From: Actinomadura rubteroloni
GTDB lineage: Bacteria; Actinomycetota; Actinomycetes; Streptosporangiales; Streptosporangiaceae
Direction: 5' to 3'
DNA length: 64,000 nt
Assembly: GCF_002911665.1 (NCBI RefSeq)
Contig: NZ_MTBP01000002.1
Coordinates: 1,364,001-1,428,000, forward strand
Shown here one piece after another: positions 1 through 8,283 of the stretch; the first letter of the stretch is position 1, and the number at the start of each line of letters is the position of its first letter. Position numbers and translations under genes: made by a program. A model generated the notes under the pieces. The model did no database searches, was not told where the DNA came from, and saw only the letters and a list, made by a program, of their open reading frames with translations.

Positions 1-41
1 GCCGCCTTCTTGCGCTCCCGGCGCCCCGCCTTCGGATCCAT
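1..41 (-). CDS. TetR-family regulator, N-terminus only (runs off the window)
   Basis: The first 13 codons of a leftward gene are visible, reading MDPKAGRRERKKA from an ATG at 41. A basic RRERKK stretch just before the first helix is typical of actinobacterial TetR repressors. The gene is divergent from the FAD monooxygenase, and two near-identical palindromes lie between the starts, which is the classical TetR/target arrangement. The body of the protein lies outside the window, so the family call rests on this short stretch and on context. Confidence 0.55.
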   Translation of the reverse strand, partial: MDPKAGRRERKKA

Positions 42-60
42 CCGACCAGGATAGTAAAGA

Positions 61-90
61 CTAACGCGTTATGAAAACCTAACGTGTTAG
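61..90. promoter_or_regulatory. Pair of CTAAC-N2-GTTA palindromes, likely TetR operators
   Basis: CTAACGCGTTAT at 61-72 and CTAACGTGTTAG at 79-90 are two copies of one palindrome, 18 bp apart centre to centre. They sit between the divergent starts of the TetR-like gene and the FAD monooxygenase. Two same-phase sites overlapping both starts suggest co-repression of both genes. The binding protein is inferred from adjacency. Confidence 0.6.
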
Positions 91-104
91 CGTATGGTGG
101 CGAT

Positions 105-1553
105 ATGACCACCACCGACGTACTCATCGTGGGAGCGGGCCCGACAGGCCTGATCACCGCTGCGGCACTGGCCCGCAAGGGGGCGCGCGTGCGCCTCGTC
201 GACGCCCAGCCCGGACCCCAGATCGGAAGCCGCGGGAAGGGCGTCCAGCCGCGCACGCTCGAACTCCTGGACGGCTTCGACGTGGCGCGGCGCCTGCTCG
301 CCGCCGGACGGTCCCGCCTGGTGATCCGCTACGTGGACCCCGACGGCACCGCGCACGAGCACGACATGACCAAGGGCGTCGAGCAGACGCCGACCACGCC
401 GTTCGCCCGTCCGATGGTCCTTCCGCAGTGGCGACTCGAGGAAACCCTGCGTGACCTGCTCACGACGTACGGCGTCCGGGTCGAGTTCGGCACGCGCCTG
501 ACCGACATGCGGCCCGGCGGCGACGGCGTCGCCGTCGAACTCTCCTCGGGTGAGCGCCTGCGCGCCGGATGGCTGGTCGGCGCGGACGGCGGGTCCAGCA
601 CCGTCCGCAAGCTCGCGGGCGTGTCGTTCCTCGGCGTGACCCGCGAGGAGAAGCAGATGCTGCTCGGGGACTTCCGCCTCGACGGCGTCGACCGCGACTG
701 GTGGCACGCCCGGCGCCGCTCGGGCGGTCAGCGCCTGTCGCTGGTGCCGCTGCCCGCGACGGACTCGTTCGTGCTCCAGGCCGAGATCAACGAGAGCGAC
801 GGCGACGTCAAGCCGACGCTCGCCACCTACCAGGCGCTCGTGGACGACGCCTACGGCCCCGGAACCGTCACCCTCCGCGAAGCCCTCTGGACCTCGCGCT
901 GGCGCTACAACGAGCGGATGGTCGACCGCTACCGCGTCGGACGCGTCCTGCTCGCCGGAGACGCCGCCCACGTCCACGCGCCGGCCGGCGCCCAGGGCAT
1001 GAACACCGGCGTTCACGACGGGATCAACCTCGGCTGGAAGCTGGCCGCCGTCCTCAACGGCGCCCCGGAATCGCTGCTGGACACCTACGAGCAGGAGCGA
1101 CTGCCGATGGCGGCGGCCGTGCTCGGCCTCTCCAAGGAGCTGCTGACGCGCTTCTCCAAGTTCGAGGACGCCGACCTCGACGTGATGTCCGGCCTCGGGA
1201 TCACCTATCGCGGCGGCCCGCTCAGCCCCGCCTGGGACGGCGCCGGCCCCCACCCGGGCGACCGCAGCCCCGACGCGACCTGCTCCCGGCCCGACGGACG
1301 CCCGGTGCGCCTGTTCGAGCTGCAACGCGGCGGCGACTGGACCCTCTACCGGTTCGGCGCCGGCCCACTGCCCGAGGTCGCGGGAGTCAACGCCTACTCG
1401 ATCGGCACCGACCTGCTCGACCCGCACGCGGCGGCACGCAGCGCCTACCAGGCACTCGACGACGAGTTCGTCCTGGTCCGCCCGGACGGCCACATCGGAC
1501 TGCGCACCACCGACGCGACGGCCGTCACCGCGTACCTGGCCACAGTGAGCTGA
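105..1553 (+). CDS. FAD-dependent aromatic monooxygenase (PheA/TfdB type)
   Basis: This is a 482-residue class A flavoprotein hydroxylase of the FAD_binding_3 family. The N-terminal dinucleotide-binding GAGPTG lies at residues 10-15, the DG motif (VGADGGSSTVR) near 162, and the second FAD motif (GDAAHVHAPAGAQGMN) near 285, followed by the usual C-terminal domain of larger two-domain hydroxylases. It probably hydroxylates a phenolic or polyketide-like compound with NAD(P)H and O2; the substrate is unknown. ATG at 105 is chosen because the Rossmann strand follows at once; an in-frame GTG at 84 would sit inside the second operator. It is divergent from a TetR-like gene that probably represses it. 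Confidence 0.85.
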   Translation: MTTTDVLIVGAGPTGLITAAALARKGARVRLVDAQPGPQIGSRGKGVQPRTLELLDGFDVARRLLAAGRSRLVIRYVDPDGTAHEHDMTKGVEQTPTTPFARPMVLPQWRLEETLRDLLTTYGVRVEFGTRLTDMRPGGDGVAVELSSGERLRAGWLVGADGGSSTVRKLAGVSFLGVTREEKQMLLGDFRLDGVDRDWWHARRRSGGQRLSLVPLPATDSFVLQAEINESDGDVKPTLATYQALVDDAYGPGTVTLREALWTSRWRYNERMVDRYRVGRVLLAGDAAHVHAPAGAQGMNTGVHDGINLGWKLAAVLNGAPESLLDTYEQERLPMAAAVLGLSKELLTRFSKFEDADLDVMSGLGITYRGGPLSPAWDGAGPHPGDRSPDATCSRPDGRPVRLFELQRGGDWTLYRFGAGPLPEVAGVNAYSIGTDLLDPHAAARSAYQALDDEFVLVRPDGHIGLRTTDATAVTAYLATVS

Positions 1554-1565
1554 CCGAAATCGGAG

Positions 1566-2366
1566 TCAGGAGCTTTCCTCGGCGGCGGTCTCGGCCTGGG
1601 CGCGGGCCTCGATGATGGCCTGCTCGGCCTTGGCGTGCGCGTCCACGACGATCTGGACGGCCTCTTCCGGCGTGTCCGTCAGGTGCAGAAGCCGGGGGTC
1701 GTCGGTGGAGACCAGGCCCCTGGTCAGGAGAGTTCCGTTGATCCAGTCGACCAGGGGCTGCCAGAACTCGCGGCCGACCAGGACGATCGGGAAGCGCGTG
1801 ATCTTGCCGGTCTGGACGAGCGTCACCGCCTCGAAGAGTTCGTCCAGCGTCCCGAAGCCGCCGGGCAGGACGATGAACGCCTGCGAGTATTTGACGAACA
1901 TCGTCTTCCGGACGAAGAAGTACCGGAACTCGAGGCCCACGTCGATGTGGTCGTTGAGCTTCTGCTCGAACGGCAGCTCGATGCCGAGCCCGACCGACAG
2001 CCCGCCGTCCTCGTCGCAGCCCTTGTTCGCGGCCTCCATGATCCCCGGACCGCCGCCGGTGATCACGGCGTAGCCCGCGCGGTGCAGCCGCGCGCCGATC
2101 TCGACGGCGAGGTCGTACTCCGGCGAACCGGGACGGATCCGTGCGCTGCCGAAGACGCTGACCGCCTTCGGCAACTCGGCGAGGAGCCCGAAGCCCTCCA
2201 CGAACTCGGCCTGGATGCGCAGCACGCGCCACGGGTCGGCGTGCAGCCAGTCCGAGGGGCCGCGGCTGTCGAGGAGCCGCTGGTCGGTGGTGGTCTGCGG
2301 GACGGCGCGTCCGCGCAGCGTCGCCGGTCCCTGCCGGCGCGTCCCGGACTCGGTCTCAGATGCCAT
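1566..2366 (-). CDS. LOG-family protein (TIGR00730, cytokinin riboside phosphate phosphoribohydrolase-like)
   Basis: The 266-residue protein contains both signatures of the LOG/lysine-decarboxylase-like Rossmann family: GGGPGIMEAANKG and PGGFGTLDELFE. These bind the nucleotide phosphate and release ribose 5-phosphate from N6-modified or plain AMP in characterised members. The about 60-residue N-terminal extension (acidic, with a WLHADPWRVLRIQAEF segment) is typical of the longer actinobacterial form. A Glu/Ala-rich helical tail ends the protein. ATG at 2366 is chosen; the reading frame stays open far upstream only because of GC bias. It lies downstream of dapE on the same strand, a common actinobacterial order, and may be cotranscribed with it. 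Confidence 0.85.
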   Translation of the reverse strand: MASETESGTRRQGPATLRGRAVPQTTTDQRLLDSRGPSDWLHADPWRVLRIQAEFVEGFGLLAELPKAVSVFGSARIRPGSPEYDLAVEIGARLHRAGYAVITGGGPGIMEAANKGCDEDGGLSVGLGIELPFEQKLNDHIDVGLEFRYFFVRKTMFVKYSQAFIVLPGGFGTLDELFEAVTLVQTGKITRFPIVLVGREFWQPLVDWINGTLLTRGLVSTDDPRLLHLTDTPEEAVQIVVDAHAKAEQAIIEARAQAETAAEESS

Positions 2367-2413
2367 GGGGTCACCGTAGCCGGACCGGACGGGGCGTAAC
2401 GGTGAATCCGCCG

Positions 2414-3469
2414 TCACGCCAGCCAGGCGAGCAGGCGACGTTCGCATTCCCCGATCAGCGGGATCTCGACGGACTCCTCCTGCGTGTGGGCGAGCGTCGG
2501 CTCGCCGGGGCCGTAGTTCACGGCGGGGACGCCGAGGGAGGCGAAGCGCGCCACGTCCGTCCAGCCGAGCTTGGCGCGGACCTCGGCGCCGCTGGCCGCG
2601 ACGAACGCTGCGGCGGCCGGATGGGTGAGGCCGGGGCGGGCGGCGGGCGCGGCGTCCACGACCGTCACGGCGTACCCGGAGAAGACGGACCGCAGATGCG
2701 CCTCGGCGTCCGCCACGGACTTGTCGGGCGCGAACCGGTAGTTCACGGTGACGACGCACTCGTCCGGGATGACGTTGCCCGCGACGCCGCCGCGCACGAA
2801 CACGGCGTTCAGGCCCTCGCGGTACTCCAGCCCGTCCACCACGGGACGCGTCGGCGAGTACGCGCGCAGGACGTCGAGGATCCCGCCCGCAGCGTGGATC
2901 GCGTTGGCGCCCATCCAGGCGCGGGCGCTGTGCGCGCGGGCGCCGGTCGCGGCGACCTCGACGCGCATCGTCCCCTGGCAGCCGCCCTCGATGAGACCGC
3001 CGGTCGGCTCCAGCAGGACCGCGAAGTCCCCGGCGAGCAGTTCGGGACGCCGTCCGGCGAGCCGCAGCAGCCCGTTGCGCTCCGCCTCGACCTCTTCGCA
3101 CTCGTAGAACACATAGGTGAGGTCGCGCGACGGCGCCGTCAGCGCTGCCGCCAGCCGGAGCTGGACGGCGACGCCGCTCTTCATGTCCGACGTCCCGCAC
3201 CCGTACAGCCGGGAGCCCTCGACGCGGGACGGCAGGTTCGCGTTCACCGGCACGGTGTCCAGGTGCCCGGCGAGGACGATCCGCTCCGCGCGGCCGAGGG
3301 TCGTCCGGGCGACGATCGTGTCGCCGTCCCGGTCCACCGTGAGGTGCGGCAGCGCGCGCAGCGCCGCCTCCACCAGGTCGGCGAGGTGCCCTTCGGCGCC
3401 GCTGACGGACGCGACGTCCACGAGCGCGGCCGTCAGGGCGGCGGCGTCGGAGCTGAGATCGAGGCCCAT
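2414..3469 (-). CDS. dapE: Succinyl-diaminopimelate desuccinylase
   Basis: This M20-family zinc hydrolase cleaves N-succinyl-LL-diaminopimelate to LL-diaminopimelate and succinate in the lysine/peptidoglycan branch. Metal-site motifs are visible: AGHLDTVP, GCGTSDMKSG (bridging Asp) and YECEEVEAERNG (catalytic Glu pair). The 351-residue length and the sequence style match the actinobacterial DapE subgroup. ATG at 3469 is preferred over an in-frame TTG at 3478. It follows dapD on the same strand, with a hairpin between them, so the two are linked in function but may be separate transcripts. Confidence 0.9.
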   Translation of the reverse strand: MGLDLSSDAAALTAALVDVASVSGAEGHLADLVEAALRALPHLTVDRDGDTIVARTTLGRAERIVLAGHLDTVPVNANLPSRVEGSRLYGCGTSDMKSGVAVQLRLAAALTAPSRDLTYVFYECEEVEAERNGLLRLAGRRPELLAGDFAVLLEPTGGLIEGGCQGTMRVEVAATGARAHSARAWMGANAIHAAGGILDVLRAYSPTRPVVDGLEYREGLNAVFVRGGVAGNVIPDECVVTVNYRFAPDKSVADAEAHLRSVFSGYAVTVVDAAPAARPGLTHPAAAAFVAASGAEVRAKLGWTDVARFASLGVPAVNYGPGEPTLAHTQEESVEIPLIGECERRLLAWLA

Positions 3470-3484
3470 GGACGGCAAGGGTAA

Positions 3485-3512
3485 CGGGACGGGGCCGCGC
3501 CGCCCCGTCCCG
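3485..3512. terminator. Hairpin between dapD and dapE
   Basis: CGGGACGGGGC (3485-3495) pairs perfectly with GCCCCGTCCCG (3502-3512) across a 6-nt loop. No T-run follows, as is common in high-GC actinomycetes. It lies 5 bp past the dapD stop and before the dapE start, so it probably ends or attenuates dapD transcription. Confidence 0.6.
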
Positions 3513-3517
3513 CCAGG

Positions 3518-4351
3518 TCAGGTGTCGAGGCCGTGGTCGCGCAGGATGCCGTTCAGCGCGGCCTTGTCGTGCCGCTGCCCGGGGTCGAGCCGCTTGAGGA
3601 CGAGCACCGCCGGCAGCCCGAACGACCCGCCCGCGAACTCCTTGATGCGGGTGCCGCCGACCGCGACGCACCAGTCCGGGACGCGGCCCCGGCTGATCTC
3701 CTCGCCCGTCTCGACGTCGATGACCGGCATGGACGCCGACAGGTTCGTCCCCGAGCCGATCACCGCGCCGACGCCGACCCGCGCGCCCTCGACGATCATC
3801 GAGCGGCTGCCGATCATGGCCTCGTCGCCGATGATGACGGGCTTGGCGTTCGGGGGCTCCAGCACGCCGCCGATGCCCACACCGCCGGAAAGGTGGACGT
3901 TCTTCCCGATCTGCGCGCACGACCCGACCGTGGCCCAGGTGTCCACCATCGTCCCGGAGTCGACGTAGGCCCCGATGTTGGTGAACGACGGCATCAGCAC
4001 GACGCCGGGCGCGAGGTAGGAGCCCCAGCGGGCGATCGCGCCGGGCACCACGCGGACGCCGTCCAGCCGCGTCTTCAGCGGGATGCGGTCGTGGTAGCGG
4101 AAGTCGCCGACCTGCGCCTGCACCATCCCGAGCACCTTGAAGCTCAGCAGGATCGCGCGCTTGGCCCGCTCGTCCACGACGACCTCGTCGGAGGCGTCGA
4201 CGTGCGCGACCCGCGCCTCCCCGCCGTCGATCTGGTCGACGGCGGCGACCACGGCGGCGCGCGCGTCGGCGTCGTCGGGCGTGAGGCCGGCGCGCTTCTC
4301 CCACAGCTCGTCGATGACGGACGCGATCGGGCTGGTGAACGTTTCGGTCAT
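3518..4351 (-). CDS. dapD: Tetrahydrodipicolinate N-succinyltransferase
   Basis: The enzyme transfers succinyl from succinyl-CoA to tetrahydrodipicolinate in diaminopimelate synthesis. The protein has 277 residues. A left-handed beta-helix of hexapeptide repeats occupies the second half (GSYLAPGVVLMPS, GAYVDSGTMVDTWATVGSCAQIGKNVHLSGGVGIGG), characteristic of the actinobacterial DapD branch. ATG at 4351 directly precedes the conserved start; the frame stays open to 4405 without support. It is divergent from the lysozyme-like gene at 4396, leaving only about 45 bp for two promoters. Confidence 0.92.
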   Translation of the reverse strand: MTETFTSPIASVIDELWEKRAGLTPDDADARAAVVAAVDQIDGGEARVAHVDASDEVVVDERAKRAILLSFKVLGMVQAQVGDFRYHDRIPLKTRLDGVRVVPGAIARWGSYLAPGVVLMPSFTNIGAYVDSGTMVDTWATVGSCAQIGKNVHLSGGVGIGGVLEPPNAKPVIIGDEAMIGSRSMIVEGARVGVGAVIGSGTNLSASMPVIDVETGEEISRGRVPDWCVAVGGTRIKEFAGGSFGLPAVLVLKRLDPGQRHDKAALNGILRDHGLDT

Positions 4352-4395
4352 GACCCCTGAGCTTAGTGGTGGCCCGATCCCGGTACGGTCGTCGC

Positions 4396-5259
4396 GTGGC
4401 TGCATCGGAGGGGCGGTTCCGGCGCTGGCGGTGGCCCGCCGTGGGTCTCGTCGTCGTGCTCGCGCTCGGCGTCGGCGCGTACGTGGGTTTCCAGCGGCTG
4501 CGGCCGTACCTGCACGGGACGAGCTGCGAGGTCCACACGTCCGTCGGCAGCCAGACCCTGGACGTCGACCAGGCCGAGAACGCCGCGACGATCGCGGGCG
4601 TCGCGTTCCGCAAGCAGCTCCCCGAGCGCGCCGCGGTGATCGCGTACGCGACGGCGTACCAGGAGTCGCGGCTGACGAACCTCGCGGGCGGCGACCGGGA
4701 CTCGGTGGGCATGTTCCAGCAGCGTCCGTCGCAGGGCTGGGGCAGCCCGGAGAAGCTGCGCGACCCCGTCCAGTCCACGAGCAAGTTCTTCGACGCGCTC
4801 GTCAAGGTGAAGGACTACCTCGACCTGGACCTGCACGACGCGGCGCAGGAGGTGCAGCGCAGCGCGGACGGCACCGCCTACGCCCAGCACGAGGACCTCG
4901 GCGAACTGCTCGCGGCGGGCTTCACCGGACGCGAGCCGGGCGCCGTCCGGTGCTGGTACCCGCCGAACCGGGAGGTCCCGGCGCGGCGCGCGGACGCGAT
5001 CCGCGAGCTGCGCCGCACGTTCGGCAGCAGGCTGCGGGTCCTGACGGCCGCGCAGGGCTCGCCGGCCCCGGCGGCGGACGCGGTCAAGGTCGGGACGCGC
5101 CGGTCCGGCTGGGCGGTCGCGGCGTGGGCGGTGACGCACGCGAAGGCGTACGGGCTGCGCGAGGTGCGGTTCGACGGACGGCGCTGGACGTCGCACGCGG
5201 GCCACGACGGCTGGACCCCGGACCACGGCGCGCAGGCCGACCGCGTGGTCATCCGCTGA
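4396..5259 (+). CDS. Membrane-anchored lysozyme/transglycosylase-like wall protein
   Basis: A short cytoplasmic tail, one transmembrane helix (about residues 15-36) and an extracellular domain can be read. The domain includes AYQESRLTN followed by GDRDSVGMFQQRPSQGWG and a conserved DP(V)-STSKFFDAL stretch. That pattern (catalytic-like Glu, GMFQQRPS) recurs in actinobacterial lysozyme-fold proteins often labelled only as hypothetical. An action on peptidoglycan is plausible but unproven. GTG at 4396 is chosen; an in-frame GTG at 4366 would sit only 15 bp from the divergent dapD start. The stop abuts that of the convergent XRE gene. Confidence 0.65.
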   Translation: MAASEGRFRRWRWPAVGLVVVLALGVGAYVGFQRLRPYLHGTSCEVHTSVGSQTLDVDQAENAATIAGVAFRKQLPERAAVIAYATAYQESRLTNLAGGDRDSVGMFQQRPSQGWGSPEKLRDPVQSTSKFFDALVKVKDYLDLDLHDAAQEVQRSADGTAYAQHEDLGELLAAGFTGREPGAVRCWYPPNREVPARRADAIRELRRTFGSRLRVLTAAQGSPAPAADAVKVGTRRSGWAVAAWAVTHAKAYGLREVRFDGRRWTSHAGHDGWTPDHGAQADRVVIR

Positions 5260-5865
5260 TCAGGGGTGGACGATCAGCCAGGTCGCGACGGCGGTCGTCG
5301 TGGCGGACCGGTTCCCGATCAGGTGCGGACGGTCGCACGGGAACGTGATCGAGTCGCCCGCGCCGAGCGTGACGACCTCCTCCGCGAACTCGATCGTGAG
5401 TTCGCCCGCGGTGACCGTCCCGACCTCGTAGCCCTCGTGCCGCAGCAGTTCACCGTGCGCGCCCGCTTGCGCGTTCGGCGGATAGGTCGACTCGAAGAAC
5501 TCCACGCCGGACGTCGGGACGGGTGACAGCCGCCGGAACGTCACGCCGCCCGCCAGCCGCAGCGGCGCGACCTCGAACGCCCGGCGGATCGTGAACCGGC
5601 GCGGCGCGTCGTCCGGCTCCGGCGCGCGCGCCGCGACGGGTTCGAACACCTCCGCGAGCGAGACGCCGAGCACCGTCACGTACGTGATGAGGCGGCTGAC
5701 GGACGGGCGCATCGTGCCGCGTTCGATCTGCGACACGGCGCTCGGCGAGATGCCGAGATCGCGGGCCACCGACCGCAGGGAGCGCCCGGCGCGCTCGCGC
5801 AGCTGGCGCAGGCGTGCGCCGAGGGCGGCGGCGTCCAGGGCCGACAGGTCCGGTTCAGCGCTCAT
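5260..5865 (-). CDS. XRE-family regulator with C-terminal cupin domain
   Basis: The 201-residue protein has an N-terminal helix-turn-helix (about residues 15-70; GARLRQLRERAGRSLRSVARDLGISPSAVSQIERG) joined to a small-molecule-binding cupin (about 110-195; GYEVGTVTAGELTIEF, GDSITFPCDRPHLIGN). Regulators of this build (PuuR/SutR style) sense a metabolite through the cupin. It is divergent from the NCS1 permease-racemase operon with a perfect inverted repeat between them, so it is probably their local regulator, with a hydantoin/purine-type ligand as a guess from context. Confidence 0.85.
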   Translation of the reverse strand: MSAEPDLSALDAAALGARLRQLRERAGRSLRSVARDLGISPSAVSQIERGTMRPSVSRLITYVTVLGVSLAEVFEPVAARAPEPDDAPRRFTIRRAFEVAPLRLAGGVTFRRLSPVPTSGVEFFESTYPPNAQAGAHGELLRHEGYEVGTVTAGELTIEFAEEVVTLGAGDSITFPCDRPHLIGNRSATTTAVATWLIVHP

Positions 5866-5954
5866 GCGGGGGTTCCGGGCTCCGGTTCGTCTGTCACACG
5901 GGTTTTACAACGCCGAAATTTCCGGCCGCCTGTTCAGGCATAAGTTCACCCTAA

Positions 5955-5976
5955 CCGTTAAGTGATTGCTTAACGG
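5955..5976. promoter_or_regulatory. Perfect inverted repeat CCGTTAAG-N6-CTTAACGG
   Basis: Eight-base arms at 5955-5962 and 5969-5976 are perfect complements around a 6-bp spacer. The site lies 24 bp before the permease start, in AT-richer DNA between divergent genes. It is a likely operator for the adjacent XRE-cupin protein. Confidence 0.6.
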
Positions 5977-6000
5977 ACCCGGTCCCCGCGAGGAATCGCC

Positions 6001-7503
6001 ATGCCCGACAGCGCACCGGCCGCCGAGGCCGTCCGGCCCCCGGAACCCGTTCACGACCCGCGTCTGACCAACGAGGACCTCGCTCCGCTGCGCGAGCAGA
6101 ACTGGTCCTCCTACAACATCTTCGCGTTCTGGATGTCCGACGTGCACAGCGTCGGCGGTTACGTCACCGCGGGCAGCCTGTTCGCGCTCGGCCTCGCGAG
6201 CTGGCAGGTGCTGATCGCGCTGCTCGCCGGCATCCTCATCGTGCAGTTCTTCTGCAATCTCGTCGCCAAGCCGAGCCAGGTCACCGGGGTTCCGTTCCCG
6301 GTCATCAACCGGTCGGTCTTCGGGGTGCGCGGCGCGAACATTCCGGCGGTCATCCGGGGGCTCATCGCGATCGCGTGGTACGGCGTCCAGACGTATCTGG
6401 CGTCGCAGTCCCTCATCATCGTCTTCCTGAAGTTCTGGCCGTCCACGGCGAGCTGGAACCAGCACACGTTCCTCGGCCTGCCCGCGCTCGGCTATGTCGC
6501 CTACGCCATTCTCTGGGTGGCGCAGGCGGCGGTGTTCTGGAAGGGCATGGAGGCCATCAAGCGGTTCATCGACTGGGCCGGCCCGGCCGTTTACGTCGTG
6601 ATGATCGCGCTCGCGGTCTACCTCGTGGCGAAGGCGGGCTGGGGGAACATCAGCTTCAACCTGGCGCAGGGCAGGCACCTGGACGTCACCCACTCGTTCA
6701 CGACGATGCTCAGCGCGATCGCGCTGGTCGTGTCGTACTTCTCCGGGCCGATGCTGAACTTCGGCGACTTCTCCCGCTACGGAAAGTCGTTCGACGCGGT
6801 GAAGCGCGGCAACCTGCTCGGGCTTCCGGTGAACTTCCTGTTCTTCTCGCTGCTCACCGTCATCACCGCGTCCGCGACGGTCCCGGTGTTCGGGGAACTC
6901 ATCACCGACCCGATCCACACGGTCGAGCGCATCGACACGACGTTCGCGATCCTGCTCGGCGGGCTCACGTTCGTCATCGCGACGGTCGGCATCAACATCG
7001 TGGCGAACTTCATCTCGCCCGCGTTCGACTTCTCCAACGTCAATCCGCAGAAGATCTCCTGGCGGACGGGCGGAATGATCGCGGCGGTCGGCTCGGTGGT
7101 CCTCACGCCGTGGAACTGGTATTCCAACCCGACCGCGATCCATTACACGCTCGACCTGCTCGGCGCGCTCATCGGGCCGCTGTTCGGCGCGCTCATCGCG
7201 GGCTACTACATCGCGAGCAGGCAACGCGTCGCAGTGGACGACATGTTCACGCTCGACCCGCGCGGACGCTACTGGTTCCGGCGCGGCTACAACCCGAACG
7301 CGGTGTGGTCGCTGGTCGCGGGCGGGGTGCCCGCCATTCTCGCGGTGCTCGTCCCGAAACTCGTTCTCGACCTGGACGTCGCGACCGTCGACGTCACCTG
7401 GATCTCGAACTATTCCTGGTTCATCGGCTGCGGTCTCGGCTTCGTCACCCTGGCCCTGCTGGAGCGGAGCCGACCCATGATCAAGGTGATGGACCCGGCA
7501 TGA
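6001..7503 (+). CDS. NCS1-family nucleobase/hydantoin:cation symporter
   Basis: This 500-residue, about 12-helix inner-membrane transporter is of the NCS1 family (PucI/Mhp1/HyuP-like). The N-terminal LTNEDLAPLREQNWSSYNIFAFWMSDVHSVGGY is the family signature, and the two five-helix bundles are recognisable. It likely imports allantoin, hydantoins or another nucleobase-related compound with Na+ or H+. The last codons overlap the racemase start (ATGA at 7500-7503), so the two are translationally coupled, which favours a hydantoin-type substrate. ATG at 6001 is 24 bp downstream of a perfect inverted repeat. Confidence 0.9.
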   Translation: MPDSAPAAEAVRPPEPVHDPRLTNEDLAPLREQNWSSYNIFAFWMSDVHSVGGYVTAGSLFALGLASWQVLIALLAGILIVQFFCNLVAKPSQVTGVPFPVINRSVFGVRGANIPAVIRGLIAIAWYGVQTYLASQSLIIVFLKFWPSTASWNQHTFLGLPALGYVAYAILWVAQAAVFWKGMEAIKRFIDWAGPAVYVVMIALAVYLVAKAGWGNISFNLAQGRHLDVTHSFTTMLSAIALVVSYFSGPMLNFGDFSRYGKSFDAVKRGNLLGLPVNFLFFSLLTVITASATVPVFGELITDPIHTVERIDTTFAILLGGLTFVIATVGINIVANFISPAFDFSNVNPQKISWRTGGMIAAVGSVVLTPWNWYSNPTAIHYTLDLLGALIGPLFGALIAGYYIASRQRVAVDDMFTLDPRGRYWFRRGYNPNAVWSLVAGGVPAILAVLVPKLVLDLDVATVDVTWISNYSWFIGCGLGFVTLALLERSRPMIKVMDPA

Positions 7504-8231
7504 TCCGGATCACCCTGGTCAACCCCAACACCGCCCGGGAGATGACCGAGGCCATCGGCCGCGGCGCCCGGGCGGTCGCGGCGTCCGGGACCGTCGTCAC
7601 GGCCGTCGGCCCGGCGATGGGCCCGGCCTCGGTGGAGAGCCACTACGACGCGGCGCTCGCCGTCCCGGGCGTGCTCGCCGAGATCGCGGCGGCACCGGAC
7701 GCCGACGGTTTCGTCATCGCCTGTTTCGGCGACCCGGGGCTGGACGCGGCGCGCGAGGTCGCGTCCGGGCCGGTCGTCGGGATCGCCGAGGCCGCGATGC
7801 ACACGGCGACGCTGCTCGGACGCGGGTTCAGCATCGTCACGACGCTGGCCCGGACGATCGGCCGTACCGAGGAGCTGGCGCACCGCTACGGCTTCGCGGC
7901 GGCGTGCCGGGGCGTGCACGCGTGCGACGTGCCCGTGCTGGAGCTGGACTCGCCGTCCGCGCGCGCCGCCGTCCTCGACCGGTGCGCCGCGGCGCTGGCG
8001 ACGGACCGCTCGGACGTGCTGGTGCTCGGCTGCGCGGGCATGACCGAACTGACCGGGGCGATCTCGGCGAAGCTCGGCGTCCCGGTGGTGGACGGCGTGG
8101 CGGCGGCGACCAAGCTCGTGGAATCGCTGGTCGCGCTGGGCCTGCGGACGAGCACGCACGGCGAGTACGCGCCGCCCCCGCCCAAACCGCAGGCGGGGCT
8201 GCTGGCGGAGTTCACCCGGTCTTTCGAGTAA
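7500..8231 (+). CDS. Aspartate/glutamate/hydantoin racemase family protein
   Basis: The 243-residue protein is of the HyuE-like Asp/Glu racemase family. It has the N-terminal VNPNT motif and the two cysteines expected for two-base catalysis: IACFGDPGLDAAREV near residue 75 and VLGCAGM near 178. The pairing with an NCS1 permease suggests racemisation of an imported 5-substituted hydantoin or allantoin. Neither hydantoinase nor allantoinase is nearby, so the pathway would be completed elsewhere. ATG overlaps the permease stop. Confidence 0.85.
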   Translation: MIRITLVNPNTAREMTEAIGRGARAVAASGTVVTAVGPAMGPASVESHYDAALAVPGVLAEIAAAPDADGFVIACFGDPGLDAAREVASGPVVGIAEAAMHTATLLGRGFSIVTTLARTIGRTEELAHRYGFAAACRGVHACDVPVLELDSPSARAAVLDRCAAALATDRSDVLVLGCAGMTELTGAISAKLGVPVVDGVAAATKLVESLVALGLRTSTHGEYAPPPPKPQAGLLAEFTRSFE

Positions 8232-8252
8232 ACACTGACGTCTGTTAGTGTT
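8231..8252. promoter_or_regulatory. 22-bp imperfect palindrome upstream of the CocE-type hydrolase
   Basis: AACACTGACG at 8231-8240 and TGTTAGTGTT at 8243-8252 form an inverted repeat with AACACT/AGTGTT outer arms. This is the size and AC(N)GT style of TetR/FadR-type operators. It begins at the stop of the racemase gene and lies 32 bp before the hydrolase start. No TetR gene is adjacent, so the regulator is unknown. Confidence 0.5.
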
Positions 8253-8283
8253 CGCGGCGGCCGACTTCCCAGGGAGCCGCGAC

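Noticed and set aside
1566..4805. Very long leftward frame of 1079 codons covering LOG, dapE and dapD
   Set aside because: Only its 3' part (1566-2366) encodes a recognisable protein. The rest is an antisense-like frame kept open by GC bias across dapE and dapD, which are clear in other frames.
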